From Bacteroidota bacterium (GTDB taxonomy: Bacteria > Bacteroidota > Bacteroidia > Bacteroidales > Prolixibacteraceae), in NCBI GenBank assembly GCA_030706665.1, contig JAUZOB010000249.1, positions 1 through 5,200 of the forward strand: a stretch of 5,200 nt of DNA, written 5' to 3'. The translations under genes were made by a program, and so were the position numbers. How positions within the stretch are numbered: position 1 is the stretch's first letter; each line of letters starts with the position of its first letter. Under the pieces are notes generated by a model. The model made no database searches. It saw only the letters and a program-made list of their open reading frames with translations, and was not told the DNA's origin. Shown piece by piece: positions 1 through 5,200 of this stretch.

Positions 1-66
1 AAACCTGTAAGCAGATTCATTGCCTTCTTTCAATTGTCCTATCAATATCTTTTCAGCAGCCTGCAT
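1..66 (-). CDS. Probable ECF-type RNA polymerase sigma factor, N-terminal fragment (runs off left edge)
   Basis: Only the first 22 codons are in the window, read right to left from the ATG at 66-64. The peptide contains ILIGQLKEGNESAYRF, which resembles the opening of ECF sigma-70 family proteins, where a short helix ending in (L)KxGNExAF/YRxLF precedes region 2. Such proteins direct RNA polymerase to specific promoters, often under control of a membrane anti-sigma factor. The start is well fixed: the codon immediately upstream in frame (69-67) is TGA. The gene is transcribed divergently from ligA, with 160 bases between the two start codons. No convincing promoter for it was found in that gap. 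The identification rests on a short match, so a different protein with a similar first helix remains possible; the remainder of the gene lies outside the window. Confidence 0.5.
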   Translation of the reverse strand, partial: MQAAEKILIGQLKEGNESAYRF

Positions 67-180
67 TCATTGAGTTAATTAGTCAGAAGAATCGAGGAAA
101 CAATCCGGATTGGTGTAATAATTTTCCATAAAAATAGAAACATTAATTTTATTCTCTCGCTCTTGAACTCTTTATTTTTC

Positions 181-206
181 TTGAGTCATTTGATTTTCTA
201 ACTTTG
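181..206 (+). promoter_or_regulatory. Candidate Bacteroidetes-type promoter of ligA
   Basis: TAACTTTG at 199-206 matches the Bacteroidetes -7 consensus TAnnTTTG exactly. A TTG at 181-183 could serve as the -33 element, but the 15-base spacing is shorter than the usual 19-21, so the upstream element is weak. Transcription would begin near 212, giving a leader of roughly 15 bases before the ligA ATG. No Shine-Dalgarno sequence is present in that leader, which is normal in this phylum. Confidence 0.5.
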
Positions 207-226
207 TTATCTCCGAAATATAGAAT

Positions 227-2236
227 ATGGATAAGAATCAAATCAAAAAACGCATCGCAACCTTGCGCCATGAGCTGGAAGAGCACAACTATCGTTATTA
301 TGTGCTCAATGCCCCTGTTATCAGTGATTTTGACTTCGACATGCGAATGCGCGAATTGATGCAGCTTGAAGCCGAAAATCCTGAATTCTCCGATTCTAAC
401 TCTCCGACACAACGAGTGGGGAGCGACATCAACCGGGAGTTTGTTCAAGTCGCACACAAATACCCAATGTTATCCTTATCCAATTCCTATTCTGAAGGAG
501 AAGTTGCAGATTTCGATCAGCGAATTCGCAAGCTGACTTCTACCCCGTTTGAATACGTTTGCGAACTGAAATATGACGGAACCTCCATCAGCCTGACCTA
601 TGAACAGGGGCGCCTGGTACGCGCCGTGACACGTGGAGACGGTGAAAAAGGAGACGACGTTACTGAAAATATTAAAACAATCCGAAGTATCCCTTTGGTG
701 CTTCGAGGAAATAATTATCCTCCTGAATTTGAGATTCGTGGTGAGATCTTATTACCATTCAGTGTCTTCGAAGAGATCAATCAACAAAGAGAAAAAAACG
801 GAGAAGCGTTATTTGCCAATCCCCGAAATGCAGCAGCAGGTACGTTAAAACTTCAGAATTCATCCATCGTTGCTTCCCGAAAATTAGACGCCTATTTCTA
901 TTTCCTTCTCGGAGATAATCTGCCCTATGATACTCATTACGATAATCTGCAGAAAGCCCGGGAATGGGGATTCAAGATATCGGAGCACATGCAGAAATGC
1001 ACAAAGCTCGAAGAGGTCTTTGTATTCCTGAAAAAATGGGATATCGATCGAAAAAACCTGCCAGTGGCAACTGATGGTGTTGTTCTAAAAGTAAACTCAC
1101 TCCCACTCCAACAAGAATTAGGTTTTACGGCAAAGTCTCCACGTTGGGCCATTGCTTACAAATTCAAAGCCGAAAGAGTCGTTACACGACTTATCAGTAT
1201 TGATTATCAGGTAGGCCGTACCGGTGCGGTTACCCCTGTGGCTAACCTCGAACCTGTACAACTGGCCGGGACAACTGTGAAACGTGCATCTCTACACAAT
1301 TCGGACATTATTCAAGGACTGGATCTGCATAACAACGACATGCTCTATGTGGAAAAAGGAGGCGAAATCATTCCTAAGATTATAGGAGTCGACTTTTCTC
1401 AGCGACAGTCTGATGCAACCAAAGTCACATTTATTCCCGAATGTCCGGAATGCAAAACTCCGCTTGTCCGAAGCGAAGGAGAAGCCGCTTACTACTGTCC
1501 AAACGACACGGGATGCCCTCCTCAAATCAAAGGTCGGATTGAGCATTTTATCAGCCGAAAAGCAATGAACATCGACGGATTGGGAGAAGAAACCGTCGAT
1601 CTGCTATTCGATCAGAGATTAATCCATGATGCGGCTGATTTGTACAAATTGGAAAAGGAACAATTGGTTCCATTAGAAAGAATGGGAGAAAAATCAGCAG
1701 AACGCATTCTAAAGAGTCTTGATGATTCCAAAAACGTTCCTTTCGAACGGGTATTGTTTGCTCTTGGAATTCGATTCGTTGGGGAAACAGTCGCCAAGAA
1801 ATTAGCTTCGGCAATGGGATCAATCGATGCTATTCGCGAAGCGTCATACGAGACACTTATCTCTATTGGAGAAATCGGTGACAAGATCGCCAACAGTATC
1901 TTGGAATATTTCAATAATCCTGCCCACATTGAGATCATTGAACATCTGCGCTCGCAGGGAATTCAATTTGAATCAGTCAAGATATCATCAGAATCACAAT
2001 CCGACAAATTAAAAGGATTGTCGATCATCATCTCCGGAACCTTTGCCAAACACTCGCGCGACGAATTGAAAGCTCTCATTGAGAAACACGGAGGAAAAAA
2101 TGTCAGTTCAATCTCGAAGAACACCAGTTATCTGCTGGCCGGAGAAAACATCGGCCCAAGTAAAATGCAGAAAGTAGTTGACCTGAATATCCCTATTCTC
2201 TCCGAAGACGAGTTTCTGAAACTAATTGGAGAGTAA
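227..2236 (+). CDS. ligA: NAD+-dependent DNA ligase LigA
   Basis: The 669-residue protein seals single-strand nicks (Okazaki fragments, excision repair) in the cytoplasm using NAD+ as adenylate donor. Its length is normal for the family and all domains are present. Domain Ia lies at about 1-70, with the NMN-binding segment YRYYVLNAP and DFDFD; Phe37 stands where E. coli has Tyr35. The adenylation domain follows, with the nucleotidyltransferase lysine Lys115 in ELKYDGTS, motif III EIRGE at 169-173, motif IV DGVVLKVN at 283-290 and motif V WAIAYKFKA at 307-315. The OB fold covers about 320-400. A four-cysteine zinc site is at Cys406, Cys409, Cys424 and Cys430. A helix-hairpin-helix region spans about 435-580, and a BRCT domain (ISGTF at 602-606) runs from about 594 to the end. 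The ATG is fixed by an in-frame TAG at 221-223, six bases upstream. No hairpin terminator was seen after the stop. The next gene converges on it, 65 bases away. Confidence 0.98.
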   Translation: MDKNQIKKRIATLRHELEEHNYRYYVLNAPVISDFDFDMRMRELMQLEAENPEFSDSNSPTQRVGSDINREFVQVAHKYPMLSLSNSYSEGEVADFDQRIRKLTSTPFEYVCELKYDGTSISLTYEQGRLVRAVTRGDGEKGDDVTENIKTIRSIPLVLRGNNYPPEFEIRGEILLPFSVFEEINQQREKNGEALFANPRNAAAGTLKLQNSSIVASRKLDAYFYFLLGDNLPYDTHYDNLQKAREWGFKISEHMQKCTKLEEVFVFLKKWDIDRKNLPVATDGVVLKVNSLPLQQELGFTAKSPRWAIAYKFKAERVVTRLISIDYQVGRTGAVTPVANLEPVQLAGTTVKRASLHNSDIIQGLDLHNNDMLYVEKGGEIIPKIIGVDFSQRQSDATKVTFIPECPECKTPLVRSEGEAAYYCPNDTGCPPQIKGRIEHFISRKAMNIDGLGEETVDLLFDQRLIHDAADLYKLEKEQLVPLERMGEKSAERILKSLDDSKNVPFERVLFALGIRFVGETVAKKLASAMGSIDAIREASYETLISIGEIGDKIANSILEYFNNPAHIEIIEHLRSQGIQFESVKISSESQSDKLKGLSIIISGTFAKHSRDELKALIEKHGGKNVSSISKNTSYLLAGENIGPSKMQKVVDLNIPILSEDEFLKLIGE

Positions 2237-2301
2237 AAAGGAAGCATCTATGTTGTAACCCAAATTTTAGTAGTACTTTTTTATGATTAAAACAATCGAA
2301 T

Positions 2302-2460
2302 CTACTTCTTAAATACGGCCCAGATGAAAGTTGCAATCCATCCGATACCCGTCCATCCTAAAAATAGATTTACAAGGAAAATAGCTTTACGATCCCTATT
2401 CCTTCTTCCGATTATCGACGGAATAAAATAGATTAAACTCAGAATAAGAATACGCCACAT
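2302..2460 (-). CDS. Small two-helix membrane protein, superinfection-immunity (Imm_superinfect-like) family
   Basis: The 52-residue protein has two hydrophobic segments (about 3-17 and 27-49) separated by a basic loop, RRNRDRK, at 19-25. The second half contains NLFLGWTGIGWIATFIWAVF, and together with YFIPSIIG before the loop this is the recognisable pattern of the superinfection-immunity protein family, named after phage T4 Imm, which blocks DNA entry of a second phage. Many bacterial members are chromosomal and of unproven function, so a role in phage exclusion is inference. The start at 2460 was chosen because it is the first ATG after the upstream ORF's stop and is preceded by GGAGG at 2478-2474, 13 bases away. 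An in-frame GTG at 2499 is an alternative. The frame stays open further upstream to 2640, but that part overlaps the previous gene. It lies 58 bases downstream of the FtsH-like ORF and is probably co-transcribed with it, or fused to it by a frameshift. Confidence 0.7.
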   Translation of the reverse strand: MWRILILSLIYFIPSIIGRRNRDRKAIFLVNLFLGWTGIGWIATFIWAVFKK

Positions 2461-2473
2461 AAAATTATTAATA

Positions 2474-2478
2474 CCTCC
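2474..2478 (-). promoter_or_regulatory. Shine-Dalgarno-like GGAGG before the small immunity-like gene
   Basis: Read on the minus strand, TTGGAGGTATTAATAATTTT precedes the ATG at 2460. The purine block is the only strong ribosome-binding-like sequence before a proposed start in this window. Its 13-base spacing is somewhat long. It supports independent initiation of the 52-residue ORF rather than expression only by frameshifting from upstream, although Bacteroidetes depend little on this signal. Confidence 0.4.
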
Positions 2479-2518
2479 AATTGTATTTATATAAGTCACA
2501 AGGACCTTATCTTTATCG

Positions 2519-2525
2519 CTAAAAC
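2519..2525 (-). other. Frame junction GAG TTT TAG C: possible +1 slip site or frameshift lesion
   Basis: On the minus strand the FtsH-like ORF ends ...CTA TCT GAG TTT TAG. A run of four T (2524-2521) overlaps the stop. Skipping one T continues as AGC GAT AAA GAT AAG GTC, encoding SDKDKVLVTYIN, which runs without a stop into the immunity-like protein. A Phe codon able to re-pair one base further on (TTT to TTT) next to a stop codon is the geometry of +1 shifting known from bacterial prfB. The stimulatory internal Shine-Dalgarno of prfB is not seen here. A simple one-base insertion, or two independent genes, explains the data equally well. Confidence 0.3.
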
Positions 2526-2914
2526 TCAGATAGCTTCTTATCCAATTCAGAATTAAAAACGTCCAAAGAGGCAATCTCAAAAGAAAATTGGGGTCCGCCT
2601 TTTGAAGGAGATGAAATTCCACCGGGAAATCTATCTGCATATTTTTGATAACTTGATTTTTTCAAATAGATGTGAATTGTTTTTTTATTTACAACTTCAA
2701 TCTCTTCAACATCGTGATTCCGAAGCATATTATTTTTCACATCATTCCAATAAGTTTGGACCGGCTCTGCAAAAAGATGAAATCCACCCCGTTGGGTAGG
2801 CATGTATGATATTGCCAGGAAAACAATAATGATTCCTCCTAAGATCCAATAAATAAAATTCTTAGACTTTTTCCATCCAGAACCAGTTGACTTTACATTG
2901 TTTGACTCTTCCAT
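2519..2914 (-). CDS. Stand-alone FtsH N-terminal-like membrane protein (TM helix plus FtsH_ext-like domain; no AAA+ or protease)
   Basis: The 131-residue product begins with a polar, lysine-containing tail (MEESNNVKSTGSGWKKSKN), followed by a membrane helix at about 19-38 and an extracytoplasmic domain. NNMLRNHDVEEIEVVNKK at 61-78, HIYLKK at 81-86 and GPQFSFEIASLDVF at 107-120 match the order and style of the FtsH periplasmic domain in Bacteroidetes. FtsH is a membrane AAA+ zinc protease of over 600 residues; here the Walker motifs and the HExxH protease are absent, so the protein cannot be an active protease. The ATG at 2914 was chosen because the tail it gives resembles FtsH starts. An in-frame ATG at 2977 would add 21 residues and is less likely. 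The ORF ends at TAG 2521-2519. Reading on with a one-base shift gives SDKDKVLVTYIN and then a membrane helix, as FtsH has before its second helix. The gene may be a truncated paralogue, a frameshifted gene of about 203 residues, or a real adaptor that mixes into FtsH hexamers. Confidence 0.6.
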   Translation of the reverse strand: MEESNNVKSTGSGWKKSKNFIYWILGGIIIVFLAISYMPTQRGGFHLFAEPVQTYWNDVKNNMLRNHDVEEIEVVNKKTIHIYLKKSSYQKYADRFPGGISSPSKGGPQFSFEIASLDVFNSELDKKLSEF

Positions 2915-3241
2915 GTTTACTGTTTTATTCTTCCGGGTACTAAAAAAATGATTCATATTCAAATACTCATTTCCCAACCAATTCCATTAAACTTCATGAA
3001 TTGTATCGTGTTTTGAATATTGTCATAAAAAGCATAAAGACAAGGCTAATATCCCTATCTTATTTTTATAATATGGATTATAATTTTATAAATTTAAAAA
3101 ACATTATTTATTTAACCAAATAATATTAAATCAATTAATCACCTTGAATTCGATTTTTATGTATTAAAAATGTAGTTCTACCCATTGATTTTACTACACT
3201 GATTTCAGAATAAGACAAGCACAGCCATAGCAGCGCCTTAG

Positions 3242-3285
3242 TTGGTCTACCCTTCCTTTACCATTGGTTTACCCTTCTTTTATCC
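3242..3285. repeat. Imperfect tandem direct repeat, about 22-base period
   Basis: The unit TTGGTCTACCCTTCCTTTAC (from 3242) is repeated as TTGGTTTACCCTTCTTTTAT (from 3264), with only a few differences and one base of extra length in the second copy. The core TYTACCC(A/T)T also occurs at 3177-3185, and an inverted copy AAGGGTAAA is at 3320-3328. Additional short complementarity joins TCTACC (3246-3251) to GGTAGA (3290-3295). Confidence 0.55.
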
Positions 3286-3382
3286 TATAGGTAGAGAAAC
3301 GGTAGTCGAACCCATCCTCAAGGGTAAAAGAAATTGGTCGTTAAATAAGTTTATCAACCTCCTTTTAATAGCGAGAAACATG

Positions 3383-3406
3383 ATTGATCAAATAGATTGA
3401 TTCAAT
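3383..3406. promoter_or_regulatory. Two tandem palindromes, possible operator
   Basis: ATTGATCAAAT at 3383-3393 contains the perfect palindrome TTGATCAA (3384-3391). ATTGATTCAAT at 3396-3406 is a perfect odd-length palindrome, ATTGA-T-TCAAT. The two related sites are 13 bases apart centre to centre and lie about 130 bases upstream of the glycosyltransferase ATG. This could be a paired binding site for a dimeric regulator; no regulator can be named. Such short AT-rich palindromes also arise by chance. Confidence 0.25.
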
Positions 3407-3537
3407 ATCATCTTTCTTCATTACCCGCCCCATAACAAAAATCAACAAGTATCGTAAGAGAGTTTACAGATCCAAAAACGCGATCTTTTTGAACATTTAG
3501 TGAGAGTAATAAACAAATACTTATTAACATTAGCGAC

Positions 3538-5200
3538 ATGAAAATTGCATGTATTGGAACATACCCCCCCAGAGTATGCGGCATTGCCACATTTACATAC
3601 AATCTTAGACAATCAATTGTTGAATATTTCAACGCACCCTCTTCAATATTTATAGTTGCAATAAATGATAATGGTCAAACATATGATTATCCCGAAGAAG
3701 TAAAATTCGTAATCAATCAACAGGAACAACCCGATTATCTGGAAGCAGCTGAATTCATCAATAAAAGCGGGGCAGATGTATGTATTCTGGAACACGAATT
3801 CGGAATCTTCGGCGGAGATAGTGGAATCTTTATTTTATCTCTTATCAACAATCTTAAAATTCCACTCATCGTGACTTTTCACAGTGTATTAAAAACTCCC
3901 TCGTTTGCACAAAAAGCTATTATAAAATCTATCGGGGAACATGCCGACCGGATCATTGTCATGAGCCACAAAGCAGTCGACTTCCTTTCTAAAATTTACA
4001 GTATCCCTATCATCAAATTGAAAATCATTGAACACGGGGTACCTGTTTACAAGTTCGACCAAGCGGCCTGTAAAAAGAAATTAAATCTTGAAAACAAAAT
4101 AGTATTATTAACATTCGGGCTATTAAGCAACAACAAAGGGATTGAAACGGTAATCAATGCATTGCCCGATGTTGTAAGTAAACATCCGAATGTATTATAC
4201 ATTGTTTTAGGGAAGACACATCCGAATGTACTTCGTCATTCCAATGAAGATTACCGAAATTCACTCATAAAGCTTGCTGAGAATCACAACCTGAAAGATC
4301 ATATCCTTTTTCGAAATGAATTTGTCGATGAAAAGTTATTGTTCGAATACCTTTATGCGACAGATATCTACATCACGCCATACCTGGACGAAGCTCAAAT
4401 TACCAGCGGGACACTGGCTTATGCCGTGGGTACAGGCGCTGCGGTCGTATCCACTCCATATTGGCACGCAGCAGAAATACTTGACCATGAACGGGGTAAA
4501 TTATTTGACTTCAACGACTATAAAGAACTTTCCTCAATTCTGAATACCTTGATTTCAAATCCGCGGGAACTTCAGAAATTCAGGAATAATGCAGCAGAAT
4601 ACGGGAAAAAGACATCATGGCCTCTAATGGGTCGGGAATATATTAAAGTCTGTGTAGAACTAAGTAAATTAAAACGCAGGGCTTCTCCCTCGGAGCCCTA
4701 TTATGACATGACCGGTGTTCCATATTTCAATTTAAAACACATACAGGTATTGACCGATGACACCGGGATTATTCAACATTCCAAGTTCGGAGTTCCGAAC
4801 CTGAAAGAGGGTTATTGCCTTGATGATAATGCCCGAGCTCTTTTGATGGCACTTATGGCATATCAGTTCAGAAAAGATGAGATGGCACTTCGTCTAGTCC
4901 CTACGTATCTCAAATTTGTTAATTATATGCAAAAGGATGACGGGTCATTCAATAACTTTCTAAATTTCAGAAGGGAATTGTATCGGGAAGATAATTCTGA
5001 AGATTGTTTTGGTCGAACGATCTGGTCCTTAGGATATTTGGTCCGGTTCGCGCCCAAAGACGCTTATTTACAGGCAGGGAAAGAGTTTCTTGTGAAAGCA
5101 ACCCCTCACATCGATAAACTCAAGACAATGAGAGGTATTGCCAATTCATTGATTGGAATTTCCCATTATCTGAAAAAGTTTCCAAATGACGAAGGGCTCA
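3538..5200 (+). CDS. GT4-family glycosyltransferase with C-terminal helical (toroid-like) domain, 3'-truncated by window edge
   Basis: 554 codons are visible without a stop and the gene leaves the window. It is predicted to be a cytoplasmic GT-B retaining glycosyltransferase using a nucleotide sugar. The N-terminal Rossmann half opens with MKIACIGTYPPRVCGIATFT (glycine-rich acceptor-side loop) and has EHEFGIFGG at 85-93 and TFHS at 113-116. The C-terminal Rossmann half has FGLLSNNKGIE at 193-203 and the donor-binding segment around DEAQITSGTLAYAVGTGAAV (284-303), followed by STPYWHAAEIL. After about residue 395 the protein continues past a normal GT4 end with YFNLKHIQVLTDDTGIIQ, GYCLDDNARALL (425-436) and repeated amphipathic helices. 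This resembles an alpha/alpha-toroid sugar-binding or glycosidase-like domain. The start is fixed by an in-frame TGA at 3490-3492 with no other ATG, GTG or TTG between. No Shine-Dalgarno is visible. Codons 9-11 form a run of seven C. Donor, acceptor and product cannot be told from sequence. Confidence 0.88.
   Translation, partial: MKIACIGTYPPRVCGIATFTYNLRQSIVEYFNAPSSIFIVAINDNGQTYDYPEEVKFVINQQEQPDYLEAAEFINKSGADVCILEHEFGIFGGDSGIFILSLINNLKIPLIVTFHSVLKTPSFAQKAIIKSIGEHADRIIVMSHKAVDFLSKIYSIPIIKLKIIEHGVPVYKFDQAACKKKLNLENKIVLLTFGLLSNNKGIETVINALPDVVSKHPNVLYIVLGKTHPNVLRHSNEDYRNSLIKLAENHNLKDHILFRNEFVDEKLLFEYLYATDIYITPYLDEAQITSGTLAYAVGTGAAVVSTPYWHAAEILDHERGKLFDFNDYKELSSILNTLISNPRELQKFRNNAAEYGKKTSWPLMGREYIKVCVELSKLKRRASPSEPYYDMTGVPYFNLKHIQVLTDDTGIIQHSKFGVPNLKEGYCLDDNARALLMALMAYQFRKDEMALRLVPTYLKFVNYMQKDDGSFNNFLNFRRELYREDNSEDCFGRTIWSLGYLVRFAPKDAYLQAGKEFLVKATPHIDKLKTMRGIANSLIGISHYLKKFPNDEGL

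Larger units (their letters stand above)
2915..3537. other. Long intergenic region between divergent genes
   Basis: This 623-base stretch separates the minus-strand FtsH-like gene from the plus-strand glycosyltransferase. The part up to 2977 could be coding if the earlier ATG is used. From about 2990 to 3170 it is very AT-rich, with many stops in all frames and only an AT-only inverted repeat (ATTATTT at 3103-3109 with AAATAAT at 3118-3124). From about 3175 to 3340 it is less AT-rich and carries repeated TYTACCC motifs. From 3383 to 3406 there are two tandem palindromes. No open frame here shows convincing coding character, and no tRNA or recognisable riboswitch was found. A TCTTTTTG at 3484-3491 is one base off the -7 consensus and is the best, still weak, promoter candidate for the glycosyltransferase. 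Confidence 0.6.

Noticed and set aside
335..340. Phe37 in LigA in place of the Tyr that helps bind NMN in E. coli
   Set aside because: All other catalytic and binding motifs are intact, and Phe here is probably a lineage variant, so it is not evidence of altered function.
1292..1938. Several minus-strand open frames inside ligA
   Set aside because: They lie opposite conserved ligase domains and show only antisense composition.
2237..2301. Terminator between the convergent genes
   Set aside because: The T-rich run at 2277-2282 is preceded only by the tiny AGTACT palindrome; no GC-bearing stem was found on either strand.
2461..2640. N-terminal 60 residues of the long version of the immunity-like ORF (start at 2640)
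   Set aside because: From 2519 to 2640 this frame overlaps the FtsH-like coding region, which has the clear protein signal; the peptide there looks like a shadow. Only the part after the junction at about 2520 looks protein-like, and that is treated as the frameshift question.
3103..3124. AT-only inverted repeat as a terminator or origin element
   Set aside because: The 7-base stem is all A and T, has no T-run after it and lies in a tract where such repeats are expected by chance.
2949..3168. Short plus-strand ORFs (ATG at 2949 and at 3073)
   Set aside because: They encode only about 16 to 22 residues in very AT-rich DNA, without ribosome-binding signals or recognisable similarity.
3286..3320. 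tRNA-like string GTCGAACCC
   Set aside because: It recalls a T-arm, but no matching acceptor stem, D-arm or anticodon arm can be built around it.
3408..3632. Minus-strand ORF of 74 codons across the start of the glycosyltransferase
   Set aside because: It overlaps the well-supported glycosyltransferase start and has no recognisable motif; it is best explained as a shadow frame.
4316..4543. Plus-strand 75-codon frame inside the glycosyltransferase
   Set aside because: It is an alternative frame of the conserved donor-binding region; no start signal or motif supports it.

Overview
The window most resembles a chromosomal segment of a Bacteroidetes-type bacterium. Three things suggest this: a TAnnTTTG-type -7 box (TAACTTTG) just upstream of ligA, the absence of clear Shine-Dalgarno sequences before the two large genes, and protein features such as the YYV/FDFD nucleotide-binding segment of LigA and the TYPPRVCGIATF-type start of the glycosyltransferase. 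Base composition is moderately AT-rich and strongly AT-rich between about 2990 and 3170. The assignment to phylum is inference; genus cannot be read from the sequence.

Layout: (1) positions 1-66, minus strand, the first 22 codons of a gene that looks like an ECF sigma factor and leaves the window to the left. (2) 67-226, a divergent intergenic region with a plausible ligA promoter. (3) 227-2236, plus strand, a complete NAD+-dependent DNA ligase (ligA) with every expected domain. (4) 2302-2914, minus strand and convergent with ligA, a small membrane-protein locus. Its upstream ORF looks like the isolated N-terminal module of the FtsH protease (one membrane segment plus the extracytoplasmic FtsH_ext domain, with no AAA+ or protease domain). 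The downstream ORF is a 52-residue two-helix protein of the superinfection-immunity type. The two ORFs are separated by a stop and a one-base frame offset at a TTT TAG sequence, and reading across it restores a plausible continuation. (5) 2915-3537, a long intergenic region with an AT-rich half and, nearer the next gene, a cluster of repeated TYTACCC motifs and two tandem palindromes. (6) 3538 to the right edge, plus strand, the first 554 codons of a large GT4 glycosyltransferase fused to a C-terminal region that looks like an alpha-helical (alpha/alpha) sugar-active domain.

The genes do not form one operon or pathway: ligA is housekeeping DNA replication and repair, the glycosyltransferase belongs to carbohydrate metabolism or polysaccharide synthesis, and the small minus-strand locus is an apparent accessory insert between them. 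The part most worth attention is that small locus (2302-2914): an FtsH-like decoy or adaptor module next to, or frameshift-fused with, a superinfection-immunity domain. No mobile element, tRNA, rRNA or CRISPR array was seen.
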